A DNA stretch of 60,007 nt from Acidobacteriaceae bacterium (GCA_003138365.1 PLFY01000115.1:17848-77854); one strand, 5' to 3'; positions 25,834-35,552 are shown, counted from the stretch's first letter. A program made the numbers and translations. The notes: generated by a model not told the origin, from the letters alone.

Positions 25834-27432
25834 ATGAAGACTCTGATCGAGAATGGATGGATCGTCGACGGTACCGGAGAACTCCGATACAAGTCCAGCC
25901 TCGTGGTTGAGGATGAGTTGATCGCCGGCCTTGGAATGGTGGAGCGCGGCAACGGGTTCGATCAGGTCATCGATGCCACGGGCATGATCGTGGCTCCGGG
26001 CTTCATCGATACCCACAGCCACTCCGATCTTGAAGTGATGGTCAATCCATATGTGGAAGCCAAGATTCGCCAGGGCATTACTACTGAGCTGCTCGGCCAG
26101 GACGGAATCTCGATGGCGCCTTTACCCAAGCGATACATCTCGCCCTGGCGAAAGAATCTTGCGGGACTTGATGGGGACAGCGATGAACTCGATTGGGATT
26201 ACGAGACTACGAATGGCTATTTGCAAGCGCTCGAGAAGAAGGGCGTTGGGCTGAACGAAAGCTACCTGGTTCCGCATGGAAATATCCGCATGGAGGCGAT
26301 GGGGCTGGACAATCGCAAGCCTGCGCCGGAAGAACTGGAAAGGATGCGCGAGATTACGAGGCGCGAGATGGAGGCGGGCGCGTTCGGACTCTCGACCGGC
26401 CTGATCTATATGCCCTGCGCCTATGCCGACACCGAGGAGCTGATCGAGTTATGCAAGGTTGTTGCGGAGTTCGACGGCGTCTTCGTCGTGCATCAGCGCA
26501 GCGAGGCGGATACCATCCTGACCTCCATGAAGGAAGTGATCGAGATCGGACGAAGGTCCGGGGTGAAGATCCACTTCTCGCACTTCAAGGTTTGTGGCCG
26601 CAAGAACTGGAACCTCATCGACAAGGTGGTCGATCTGCTGGACAACGCCGCGGCTGAAGGGATCCGGACCTCGTTCGACCAGTATCCTTACGTTGCCGGA
26701 AGCACCATGCTGGGCGTGATTCTGCCGCCCTGGGCGCACGATGGAGGCACGGACAGATTATTGGAGCGCCTGCGCAGCGCAGAGCTTCGCGAGCGCATGA
26801 TCCATGACATAGAAAATGGTATTCCGGGCTGGGACAATTTTGTGGACTTCGCCGGGCTCGACCAGATTTTTGTTACCAGTGTCAAGACGGACGCAAATCA
26901 GGATTTGGTTGGCAAGAGTTTGCAGCAGATCGGCGAGATTCGCGGCAAGAGTGCCTACGATGCGGCGTTCGATCTGCTGCTTGCCGAAGAAAATGCGGTA
27001 GGCATGGTTGATTTCTATGGCACAGAAGAACACGTGATCCGTTTCCTGACCCGGCCTGAACAGAATGTGTGTACGGATGGCCTGCTGGGCGGGAAGCCTC
27101 ATCCGCGCGTCTTCGGATCGTTTCCCCGCGTGCTGGGAAAGTACGTTCGCGAGGAAAAGGCTCTCACGCTTGAGGATGCAATTCGAAAGATGACTGCAAA
27201 GCCGGCCGAAGTGTTTGGATTCGAGCGCCGGGGACAATTGAAGGCAGGCAATTTTGCCGACGTCGTTCTCTTCAATCCAAACACGATCATCGACAAGGGA
27301 ACGTTTGTCGAGCCAATCCAGTTTCCAGTTGGCATTGAATATGTCCTCATCAATGGACAGGTTGCGCTGAGCTGTGGAAGATATGACCGCGTGTTGGCTG
27401 GAAAAGTTCTGCGAAAAGCCAGGATGCGATGA
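25834..27432 (+). CDS. D-aminoacylase / N-acyl-D-amino-acid deacylase-like amidohydrolase
   Basis: A 532-residue amidohydrolase. VAPGFIDTHSHSDLEVMVNP carries the HxH zinc motif. GQDGISMAPL, REMEAGAFGLSTGLIYMP, HQRSEADTIL and IHFSHFKVCG match the D-aminoacylase family. Near the end, NFADVVLFNPNTIIDKGT is also typical. It is the last gene of the preA-like operon and in this context may act like the hydantoinase (HyuA) of related purine clusters, opening or deacylating a ring product. The start at 25834 is 4 bp after the ygeY stop. The gene converges with the kinase gene. Confidence 0.85.
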   Translation: MKTLIENGWIVDGTGELRYKSSLVVEDELIAGLGMVERGNGFDQVIDATGMIVAPGFIDTHSHSDLEVMVNPYVEAKIRQGITTELLGQDGISMAPLPKRYISPWRKNLAGLDGDSDELDWDYETTNGYLQALEKKGVGLNESYLVPHGNIRMEAMGLDNRKPAPEELERMREITRREMEAGAFGLSTGLIYMPCAYADTEELIELCKVVAEFDGVFVVHQRSEADTILTSMKEVIEIGRRSGVKIHFSHFKVCGRKNWNLIDKVVDLLDNAAAEGIRTSFDQYPYVAGSTMLGVILPPWAHDGGTDRLLERLRSAELRERMIHDIENGIPGWDNFVDFAGLDQIFVTSVKTDANQDLVGKSLQQIGEIRGKSAYDAAFDLLLAEENAVGMVDFYGTEEHVIRFLTRPEQNVCTDGLLGGKPHPRVFGSFPRVLGKYVREEKALTLEDAIRKMTAKPAEVFGFERRGQLKAGNFADVVLFNPNTIIDKGTFVEPIQFPVGIEYVLINGQVALSCGRYDRVLAGKVLRKARMR

Positions 27433-27495
27433 GCGCGATGCGACCGAATGGATCGAGAAGCGGATCGCGATTGTTCGCGCGGCGATAGCAGACTT

Positions 27496-30171
27496 CTATT
27501 TGCGCAAACGAGAAAGTAATCCGGTCTTTCCTGTTTGCGCCAGGATGCTTTGCCACTCTAACTTCGCCTCGGGACCCGCGTAGTCAATGATGGCGGAGAC
27601 TTGCTTAACCAAGTCTCCGGCTCCCGCCTTATCGCGGTTGCGAAGTAACATCTTGTACTTGCCGACGTGGCCGGCAACCATCTGATCGGTAAAAACCTGA
27701 ATCCTTGTATGGAAAGCCTCTGCAACCGACGCGGCAAAGGTGGAATTGTCCAAAGCTGCCGCCACGCGGCGCATTGTTTTCTCGCCTGCCGGAAGGTCGG
27801 TGTCAAGACCTGTATACGCTCTCCCGATCATCCGGAACACAGCCTGCTGCTGTTCTTCCTTGAGCGCGGACAAAGCCGCCTGCAATCGAATCGATCCAAG
27901 GACAGCAGGCGGCTGCGCTTGAAGAAACTGAATGGCCTCGCTGTGCTTGCCTGCGCGCACCAGCCTGCCGGCGGACGCCAATGCTGCCTCGACCTGTTTG
28001 CCAAGCGACTCACGGCCAGCCGATGCCTCTTCGAGAAGCAAACGCAAGGCCGAATCGTCATTCTCTTGAAGCGCCTCCTGCAAAAACGCGATCGCTGCTT
28101 CGAATGCCGAATCGCCGATCAGCGATTGAGCCTCGGCAACCTGGCGTAGCAAGAGGTCCAGTTGCCGATGCTCCGCATGTTCGTGGCGTGCAAAATCGAG
28201 CAGCGAACGAATCTCGTCTGTCGCGATGCCTTCCTGCTCGCAACTCTCCAGAATCTGAACCGCATCCACATACTTGCTTCCGCCAAGCGCCTCACGGGCC
28301 TGGGACAAGTATTCCTCGCGACGCTCTTCGACCGTCTGCCGCGTGACCCGCTCGGTCAGAAGCCTTTCCAACTCCTGCAGCCGGTCTTCCCCTGGAATGC
28401 GTTTCCGTGCCTTCCGCACCAGTTCAAGGGCCTCTCGGTGGCGAAGGTCGCGACAGGCCTGAATCGTCTCGTCCACAAACTTGCGATTTTCATGTTCCCT
28501 GATTTGCCGATCAACCTGTGCGTTCAATTGAATCAGGGTCGATTCCGCGGGCATGGAAGCCATCGCTTCCTGAATCGCACGCGCCACTTGTTGAAGGCGG
28601 TCAAGGCTGGCCGCCGAGTAAGCCTCAGTCTCAAGCCGGGCAATCAATTCCCTCCGCCTGATCTGTTCCAGTCCGGAACTCGCATCGCCAAGCAGAAGCT
28701 GCAGTTCCGGGTTGGTGGGATCCACATGTTCTGCTTTCTGCAAGATATCCAAGGCCTCTTTGTAGTGCCGCGCGCTCAGTTCACCGCGCGCGGATTGCAG
28801 CAGCGCCTTCATCTCTGCCCGCTTTTCCGCTTCTTCTGCTTCCTTGGTCAGAAGGTTGACCAGCACCATCCCCTTTGAGTTCGACTTATCCACTTTCAGA
28901 GCCTTCCGGGCTGCTGAAATCGCCAACTGATAATCACCCGCGCGCCGCGCCGCATCCGCTTGGCGCATAAACTCGCGAACGCGCTCCTGCTTCTCTTTCG
29001 CCTTCTCGACGCGCTGGCGAAGTTTCATCAATTCGGGATTCGTTGAATCTATCTCAAATCCCTCTTCCAGAATTGCCAGACTCTTATCGAACTCCTTGTT
29101 TTCAAGCAGGCCTTCCGCCTGCTGCCAAATCTGCTGGATTCTCTCCGCGCGCTGGCGCTGGCTCAGTTGCCGTTGAATCTCGGCAAGCAGCTCCCGGGCT
29201 TCCGCATGCTTGCTTTCGATCTTGAGAAGTTGCTGGAGCGCTGCGCGAGCCCGCAGAAGATCCTGCGCTTCAAGCCACCGCTTTGCCTCTGGCAACAGTT
29301 CCTGTGCCTGTTCCTGTCGGATTTCCGCGATCGCAGTGGTCAGGTCCGCCGCCATCTCGTCGGCCGTTGAGTAGCGATCGTCTGGAGACTTTGCCAGCGC
29401 CCTGTCAATAATCAGGTCGAGCGAGGCAGGACACGCCTTGCACTTGCTGCTCAGCGGAGGGTGCGGCTCATTCAGAATCTTCTGCATCAGCACCACTTCG
29501 TCGCCGGAAAAGGGAAGCTCACCGGCCACGAGTTGATACAGAACCACCCCAGCAGCAAAGATGTCCGACCGCCGGTCCAAAGGCTTGTCCCGCAGCCTCT
29601 CGGGGGCCATGTAAGGAACCGTGCCGATAATGTGACCGGGGCGAGTCAGGCTGAGGTCGTGGCTCCTCCTTTCCTCCAGCCGCGCGATGCCGAAATCCAG
29701 CAACTTCACTCTTCCGTCGGGCTGCACAAAGATATTCGCGGGCTTCACATCTCGATGGACCACATTGTGACGGTGGGCATACGCGAGAGCAGAGCACACT
29801 TCCTCCACAATCCTGAGTCGATCAACCAGAGGAAGTTGCTCATCGGAGCCAATAAGATTGTCCAGCGGATCGCCATCGACCAATTCCATCACGATGTATG
29901 GAATTCCGTTGTCATCGCCAAGCTCGAACACGGTAACGATATTCGGATGTTTGAAACTGCCCGTCTTCCGGCCCTCGTCGTAGAAGCGCGAGAGCATGTC
30001 GGCATCGCTCTTGATGCCCTCGGTAAGCGTTTTAATCGCTACCTCGCGGCCAAGGTGTCTATCGATGCCCCGATAGACCACACCCATCCCGCCGCGTCCG
30101 AGCACCCCAACGATGTCGTACTTGCCGATCCGTGTCAATGCGGCCGCCGGCTTGTTCTGAGGGGAATCCAC
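27496..30171 (-). CDS. Serine/threonine protein kinase with long helical repeat region
   Basis: An 891-residue Hanks-type kinase. GRGGMG (25-30) is the glycine loop, Lys47 binds ATP, HRD is 139-141, DFG is 159-161 and APE is 189-191. Residues about 300-870 are Glu/Arg/Leu/Ala-rich helices with repeated patterns such as AEGLLENKEFDKSLAILEEG and YKEALDILQKAEHVDPTNPEL, which look like degenerate TPR units. No transmembrane segment is evident, so it is probably cytoplasmic. It lies 243 bp downstream of a large exported helical-repeat protein on the same strand. Substrates are unknown. Confidence 0.88.
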   Translation of the reverse strand: MDSPQNKPAAALTRIGKYDIVGVLGRGGMGVVYRGIDRHLGREVAIKTLTEGIKSDADMLSRFYDEGRKTGSFKHPNIVTVFELGDDNGIPYIVMELVDGDPLDNLIGSDEQLPLVDRLRIVEEVCSALAYAHRHNVVHRDVKPANIFVQPDGRVKLLDFGIARLEERRSHDLSLTRPGHIIGTVPYMAPERLRDKPLDRRSDIFAAGVVLYQLVAGELPFSGDEVVLMQKILNEPHPPLSSKCKACPASLDLIIDRALAKSPDDRYSTADEMAADLTTAIAEIRQEQAQELLPEAKRWLEAQDLLRARAALQQLLKIESKHAEARELLAEIQRQLSQRQRAERIQQIWQQAEGLLENKEFDKSLAILEEGFEIDSTNPELMKLRQRVEKAKEKQERVREFMRQADAARRAGDYQLAISAARKALKVDKSNSKGMVLVNLLTKEAEEAEKRAEMKALLQSARGELSARHYKEALDILQKAEHVDPTNPELQLLLGDASSGLEQIRRRELIARLETEAYSAASLDRLQQVARAIQEAMASMPAESTLIQLNAQVDRQIREHENRKFVDETIQACRDLRHREALELVRKARKRIPGEDRLQELERLLTERVTRQTVEERREEYLSQAREALGGSKYVDAVQILESCEQEGIATDEIRSLLDFARHEHAEHRQLDLLLRQVAEAQSLIGDSAFEAAIAFLQEALQENDDSALRLLLEEASAGRESLGKQVEAALASAGRLVRAGKHSEAIQFLQAQPPAVLGSIRLQAALSALKEEQQQAVFRMIGRAYTGLDTDLPAGEKTMRRVAAALDNSTFAASVAEAFHTRIQVFTDQMVAGHVGKYKMLLRNRDKAGAGDLVKQVSAIIDYAGPEAKLEWQSILAQTGKTGLLSRLRK

Positions 30172-30320
30172 TTTCTTGCTCTGCCTCTCAATCGTCTTTT
30201 ACAGCATCTGCACGGCCGAGCCCAATCCTTTGATCTCTTGCATCAGGCACGCCGCGAACTGAGCCCACGTCGCGCCGGAAGCTTAGGGGCCCGTGGTTAA
30301 AGTCGAAGTGCCCGAAAACC

Positions 30321-30413
30321 ATCCCTCAGGGGCTAAAGCCCGTCTTTTCTTATCAACCATTTACGGCACGGCTGAAGCCGTGCCCTTTCAAAACCCGACT
30401 TTCACCACAGGCT
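30321..30413. repeat. Interspersed repeat C, copy 3
   Basis: Starts 'tccctcaggggctaaagccc' and contains the hairpin GGCACGGCT-GA-AGCCGTGCC (30365-30384), followed by 'ctttcaaaacccgactttcaccacagg'. It may terminate transcription between the exported-protein gene and the kinase gene. Confidence 0.65.
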
Positions 30414-30414
30414 G

Positions 30415-33120
30415 TTAGGGAGAGACGCCAACAACTGGCCGGATATTGAACTTCTCATCCAGAAACTCCTTTGCGTGCCTGCGCTCGGCTGAGCCATCCT
30501 CCGGGGTACAGCTCAGATAGCGCAGATAGTATTCGCCCGCTCCTTCCATGTTCTCTTCCAGCTCCTTCGACTTAGCGCTGTCATAGATCTTCCGCGGCAG
30601 TTCCTGTACCTTCAACAGGACTTTCTCATTCAGCTCATCTCGCGCTGCATTCTCCAGTGCTGTTTGCAGTTCAATCGTGTTGGGAGTCGTCCCGGTCATC
30701 TTCACTCCCTCCGTGTCTTCCGGCTTCACATCCTGCAACAGCACGAATTGGCGCGGGTCTTCCTTCTCGACGACGATCGGGTCTCCCATCTGTCCGCTCA
30801 ACGTGTCGCCGATCCGAAACTGGAGCTTGATGATGTTCCTTATGTCGATGGTGCGCCGAGTGTATTGGTAGGACCGGGTCACATCGGTGGTCACCGTCTT
30901 GGGCGTTGAGTCAGCCAGCGCCTGGGCGTCGGATGCCTGCTGCTGGTCCGCGCTTACCTTTGCGGTGAACTCATGCATATCATGCTTATTGCCCTTCGCT
31001 TCGGCGCCTTGAAGCGCGGACTGATCCGTTTGCAGTTGGCGCAGCGCCGCTTCATAGTCCCGATTGGCCTTGTTCCAAGTATCGCTTGGAATGTCATGCG
31101 TTCCGGCAAGGTACTTCGACTCTCGCGAATCCACACTGGGTGTCTCAGTGATTTGATGCTCCAGCACGTTTCCATCCAGTTGAAAATCCGGCTCCACGCC
31201 GCCCGTTGTCTCCCCAAAGCGAACGGCCTTCACCTGGAGCTTGGACGCTTCGAGTCCGGTGATGGTCGCGTCTTCAAGTTGGCGAATAAAGCCGGTACTC
31301 TCGCGCAGCGAGGTCTGATCGCGGAACTGAACGCGCATGGATAGCTTGGAATGCATTGCATGAGCCGGAGTCGCCGCGACCTTTGCGTCGTGCGCTGCCT
31401 GGTTTGAAGGTTTGTAAAACAAAGCTTCTTCAAGGTAGGTCCATCCCAGCTCCGTGCCGGAGCCGGATGGCTTATCCAGATAACGTTTCGCCTGGTCGAC
31501 AAAGTACGCGCTCAAATCGTCGCCAAGGATACCCATCGTATCGCTGTAGGAGTCTTCCTTGCTGAGTTCATACACGCGCTCCAGGTAAGCGTATGCTTTC
31601 TCGATTCCGATCTCATCGCCAAGACCACGGATGGGAAGGTGCGCCTTTTGCAGGTCTTTTACAGCCCGGACCGCACTCTGGATGTACCCATCCTTCAGCC
31701 TGGCAATGTCATCGGCAACCAGCGCCTGCTGCGGAGGAGGCAAGTTATACAGCACATCGAACGCATTGATCGCGTCCTTCTGGTCCTCGTATTCCTTGCT
31801 GCTTTCCAGCGCCTTGGCAGCCGCGGCCTTGTCCTGGGCGATCGTGAGTTGTCTGTGCCCCTCTTTCAGGGAGTCCTGCGCTTCCGAAGTAGCTTTGGTT
31901 TTTGCGGCCTTGTCAAACTGCTTAACAGCGCTATCCCAATCCCCGGTCGCCGCGAACTGCTTGCCGAGTTGGAGATAGTAGTCGTAAGCCGCATCGATGA
32001 CCGCCTGAATGCGCGGCTCTTCACTCGCGAATGCGTGCAAGGGTGCGACGGACTCGAGAGCCTGGTCCATCTGCTTGGCCACCACCGACGATTCCGCGGT
32101 CCGCAGTGCCTTATCGAATGCGTTGCCGGCCTGCGTAACATCCGCCAGAAAGGACAGGCCGGTCGGGAAGGTTGGGTCAATTCCATTCACGGCGTCGCTG
32201 AGCTTCTTGGCAGTCTGCAGGTGGACATACCCCGCCTGATGCGACCGCAATGCAATTTGGTACGCTTCCAGCTCACTGCGTCCTTTCTCAGTGATCGCTG
32301 TGAGTTTTCCGCGCAGCTCCCCCAGGAGTTTCGCTGTCTGTGCCAGGTCAGGGTAGACCGTCCTTGCCTTGTCAGCCTGGACCTTGGCATCCTTCAGGTC
32401 GCCATAGGTTGGCGAACCCGTGGACGCGGACTTCTCATATGTGCTCACAGATGCCTCGCCGGCTTCCACATAGAGCAATGCCAGGGCAAGTTTCGCATCG
32501 GAGATATGAGCCGCCGCGGGGTATTTTGAAAGATAGTTTAGCCAGCCAGCTACGTCCGAAGCCCTCTGCGCAAGCAGGAATTCGGCGAGTTCCGGATTCG
32601 GCGCTCCGATAAACACCAGCTTTACGCCCTTCTTCAAGGGGGCCGGTGCGGCAGGCGCGCCGCTGGAGGAACCGACCGAAGTCCCCGTCAAGGTGGCCCG
32701 GTCCGCAAGCTCAGAGAGCGAATAGGCAGCGTTGTGGTCATACTTCACTTGGTCGGGCGCCGCGCATGAGGCTTGACCTGCGCCCACGCGATAGCGCAAA
32801 GCGCCGTCATTGTCGCGTTCCAGCACCCCGCCGGGACCCGGCACCAGCTTTCCCAACTTGCCATAAGTCGACTTGTCGATTGCCGCGTTTTGAAAAGGAG
32901 TGCAATCGCGCAACTCGGGTTTGCCGTTGATGAGCACATCCGCAAGTTGCACATAGGCCGGACCCGACGGCCCATCGTAGAGTTCGATGACAATCAAGGA
33001 TGATTGTTTTGCCAAGACAGCCGGCGCATACCAGCCCAGCCCAAGCATAGCCAATGCGATGGCCTTGCACAGAAATCTACGCAGTGATCTTGCTTCTTGC
33101 ATAACTACGCATAATGCCAT
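30415..33120 (-). CDS. Large exported protein of unknown function with helical repeats
   Basis: A 901-residue protein that I do not recognise. Residues 1-37 form a signal peptide ending AVLA. Residues about 190-560 are Ala/Lys/Asp-rich helices resembling TPR units (for example WDSAVKQFDKAAKTKATSEAQ). Residues about 600-860 are more beta-like, with LSMRVQFRDQTSLRES, QLDGNVLEHQITETPSVDSR and IIKLQFRIGDTLSGQMGDP. This may be a periplasmic globular part. The ATG at 33120 has GGGGA 5 nt upstream. The neighbouring kinase gene on the same strand suggests an envelope-linked signalling role, by position only. Confidence 0.7.
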   Translation of the reverse strand: MALCVVMQEARSLRRFLCKAIALAMLGLGWYAPAVLAKQSSLIVIELYDGPSGPAYVQLADVLINGKPELRDCTPFQNAAIDKSTYGKLGKLVPGPGGVLERDNDGALRYRVGAGQASCAAPDQVKYDHNAAYSLSELADRATLTGTSVGSSSGAPAAPAPLKKGVKLVFIGAPNPELAEFLLAQRASDVAGWLNYLSKYPAAAHISDAKLALALLYVEAGEASVSTYEKSASTGSPTYGDLKDAKVQADKARTVYPDLAQTAKLLGELRGKLTAITEKGRSELEAYQIALRSHQAGYVHLQTAKKLSDAVNGIDPTFPTGLSFLADVTQAGNAFDKALRTAESSVVAKQMDQALESVAPLHAFASEEPRIQAVIDAAYDYYLQLGKQFAATGDWDSAVKQFDKAAKTKATSEAQDSLKEGHRQLTIAQDKAAAAKALESSKEYEDQKDAINAFDVLYNLPPPQQALVADDIARLKDGYIQSAVRAVKDLQKAHLPIRGLGDEIGIEKAYAYLERVYELSKEDSYSDTMGILGDDLSAYFVDQAKRYLDKPSGSGTELGWTYLEEALFYKPSNQAAHDAKVAATPAHAMHSKLSMRVQFRDQTSLRESTGFIRQLEDATITGLEASKLQVKAVRFGETTGGVEPDFQLDGNVLEHQITETPSVDSRESKYLAGTHDIPSDTWNKANRDYEAALRQLQTDQSALQGAEAKGNKHDMHEFTAKVSADQQQASDAQALADSTPKTVTTDVTRSYQYTRRTIDIRNIIKLQFRIGDTLSGQMGDPIVVEKEDPRQFVLLQDVKPEDTEGVKMTGTTPNTIELQTALENAARDELNEKVLLKVQELPRKIYDSAKSKELEENMEGAGEYYLRYLSCTPEDGSAERRHAKEFLDEKFNIRPVVGVSP

Positions 33121-33371
33121 GAAGTCCCCGAGACTTTTCCCAAAACAGGCAGGTTAATCCCACCCTCCGTCCATCTCAACGCGTGCGGAATGCCGGTGCG
33201 AGAAATTCAACTTGAGAATCGCCGGCGCAATGGGGAGACCACGCCGGCAAGCCGCAAATCCATTTCACCGGAGTCCGGTACGTCTGTTAAACTACCATTC
33301 TCCTCCATGGAGGTGCAATCATTTTTGCGCGCCGGCCTGCCGGAGCCAGTATAGTTGCGTCACCAGCAAAA

Positions 33372-34673
33372 ATGGCCGCTTCCCAGCAATCTCGCGCACC
33401 TGACCAATCAGCGAATCCAGCCGGTTCATTGGCCAAGAAACATCCAGCCTTGGGCGGAGCCGCTCTCTCAATCCGGCTGTGGAGAGCCCATGGGACCGGC
33501 AACGCAGAAGAGCTGTCCTGGGATAGCAAAAACGCTGCCGTGTGTCTTGCGCTGGACCTGATTGCGGCTTCAAAATGGGTGACCTCCGCAACCCATGGCA
33601 GGTACCTCGTGGCTGGATTTGCCGGCATTGAACCGGCACTCTTGACCGCTCGCCGCCTGCAATGGGCTATTCAGGGGTTCTCAGACTCTGATCGGTTTAC
33701 CGGTACGGCTATTGCGGTGCTGGTTCATTCCGCTGAAGATCTGCCTGGTCTGGAGCCTGGCAATGCAGCATTGCCGCCCCTTGAGAGGGCCGCGCCGGGA
33801 CAGACGCTGCTCACCCCAAAGACCTGGGAACTCTTGCGGGATCTGCCTGGGCTTCCGTTGCAGGCCGCCTCTGAGCCTGGCCTGTATGAACTCCTCTGGC
33901 ACGGCCCAGAGAAAGCGCCGAGCCGCACCTCCGACGAAGAAGCCATTTCCCGGTTCATCAAACTCCATGGTTTGGAGATCGAGACGCCGGCCCCCGCCCA
34001 GGCGCCATCCTCGAGTTCCGCGCCCGTCCTGCCTGGAACAAAGGATCTGTCTGGAGCAAGAGATCCGGGCTTGTTCCCAGCGGCGGATTCCGCGGAGAGG
34101 GTTCGCCATGATCCAGGTATTGTTGCTTTGCTTCGGCGCGGAAATCCACGATTGCTCATTGGCGCCGCGTGCGCAGTGCTCATCGTGCTTGTCATTGTGA
34201 CTGTCGCCGTCTCTCACAAGAGAACGGCGATCTCAGCGGCGAGCGTAGTTCAGCCGGCCTCATCAACTGCCGCGCCTCTTCCCAGCGGAGGACTTCCGCC
34301 ACAACCCCAGCCAACCAATCTCGCCCCGCTCACGGCTCCGGGGAACAGGACTGAGCCCGCAAAGCGCAACGTACAGACACAGAACGTACAGGCACAAAAG
34401 GATCGCAGCCAGGGAAAGTCCGGGCAAAGCGATCCAACTGCTTCCGACACGACACTATCTCAACTGAGCAAACAAAAGGCCACGGGTGGCAAGTGCGATC
34501 TTGACGCGAACCTGATCCCCAAAGCGCTTGATCAGGCAGAGAAAAGCCGGGATCAAGGCAACTACGATGCTGCTGTGAGGCAGTTTCGCTCAGTGCTTGC
34601 CTGCGAGCCCGACAACCCGCGCGCACGCAGCGGGCTGGAACGTGTTCTGTTCGCAAAGCAAACAGAAAAGTAG
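33372..34673 (+). CDS. Membrane protein with degenerate nucleotide-cyclase-like domain
   Basis: A 433-residue protein. Residues about 74-178 (HGRYLVAGFAGIEPALLTAR, then IAVLVHSAEDLP and ERAAPGQTLLTPKTWELL) follow the pattern of a class III adenylate/guanylate cyclase homology domain ('vHtGe', 'AapGqillS'). The metal-binding Asp pair and catalytic residues are not visible, so it is probably inactive and used for binding. Residues 261-281 form one transmembrane helix. A Pro/Ser/Gln-rich linker follows, then a C-terminal TPR-like unit (about 375-430, GNYDAAVRQFRSVLACEPDN). It diverges from the exported-protein gene at 33120. Confidence 0.55.
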   Translation: MAASQQSRAPDQSANPAGSLAKKHPALGGAALSIRLWRAHGTGNAEELSWDSKNAAVCLALDLIAASKWVTSATHGRYLVAGFAGIEPALLTARRLQWAIQGFSDSDRFTGTAIAVLVHSAEDLPGLEPGNAALPPLERAAPGQTLLTPKTWELLRDLPGLPLQAASEPGLYELLWHGPEKAPSRTSDEEAISRFIKLHGLEIETPAPAQAPSSSSAPVLPGTKDLSGARDPGLFPAADSAERVRHDPGIVALLRRGNPRLLIGAACAVLIVLVIVTVAVSHKRTAISAASVVQPASSTAAPLPSGGLPPQPQPTNLAPLTAPGNRTEPAKRNVQTQNVQAQKDRSQGKSGQSDPTASDTTLSQLSKQKATGGKCDLDANLIPKALDQAEKSRDQGNYDAAVRQFRSVLACEPDNPRARSGLERVLFAKQTEK

Positions 34674-34826
34674 TCTTGGATGGAGTCCACCGCAGAAGAG
34701 CCAGGACGTTGCGCCTGCATAAACCTCAATTCATCTGAGAACGATTCAGGACTGTGATACACAGGATTTGCCAGGACCGGCCGCAACAATACACAGAATC
34801 AATACGTTACAGGTGGACTTTGCAAG

Positions 34827-35552
34827 ATGGCGATGGCAAATGCAAGGATGATCCGAGGGGCAATTTGGAGATTCGTGAGCGCCAATGAAAATCGAGGGAC
34901 TGTGAAATCGGAAGGCAAAAACACGAACAGCAATGAGACCGGACAGCTCTTCCTGGGCAGCAGGTTTACGAGCGCAATGGACTATGCGCGGCTCGTCCAC
35001 ATCGAGCGGCGGAAGGGAACTGAAATTCCCTATATGGCCCATCTTATGGGGGTTGCATCCCTGGTCATGGGCGAGGCCGGTCATGCCGGGTTTCCTGTCA
35101 CTGAAGACATGGTCATCGCCGCCCTTCTTCATGACGCTGCCGAAGACCATGGGGGACTGCCGCGGCTCAAGGACATCGAGCACAATTTCGGCTCGAATGT
35201 GGCCCGCATGGTGGAGGGACTGTCGGACAGTCTTACGGAGGATCCTGAGAAAAAGCAATCCTGGCAGGAGCGCAAGGAAGCCTATATCGAACGCCTTCGT
35301 GAAGAGACTGCTGACGTCCAACTCATCTCGGCCGCTGACAAGCTCTACAACGCAAGAGCAATCCTCGAAGACTACCGGGAAATCGGGCCACGGGTTTGGG
35401 AACGATTCAAACGTGGCCGGCGGGAGCAGATTTGGTATTTCGATGAACTCCTGAAGGTTTTGAAATCGTCTGGAGCGAGCCGGATCGTGGAAGAATTGGG
35501 CCGCGTCGTCAACGAACTCAGGCAGATATCGGCTGAAGAGGCGAATCGATAA
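34827..35552 (+). CDS. HD-domain phosphohydrolase, SpoT-hydrolase-like
   Basis: A 241-residue protein. The metal motif is AALLHDAAEDHGG (H102-D103, E106-D107). An upstream His lies in IPYMAHLMGVA (His72). A distal Asp lies in LISAADKLYNARAIL. The order H...HDxxED...DkxxN and the 'FGSNVARMVEGLSD' segment match the (p)ppGpp hydrolase domain of RelA/SpoT proteins and small alarmone hydrolases. No synthetase or regulatory domain is present. The N-terminal 45 residues look unstructured and the start is uncertain. It may hydrolyse an alarmone or another nucleotide signal. Confidence 0.75.
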   Translation: MAMANARMIRGAIWRFVSANENRGTVKSEGKNTNSNETGQLFLGSRFTSAMDYARLVHIERRKGTEIPYMAHLMGVASLVMGEAGHAGFPVTEDMVIAALLHDAAEDHGGLPRLKDIEHNFGSNVARMVEGLSDSLTEDPEKKQSWQERKEAYIERLREETADVQLISAADKLYNARAILEDYREIGPRVWERFKRGRREQIWYFDELLKVLKSSGASRIVEELGRVVNELRQISAEEANR

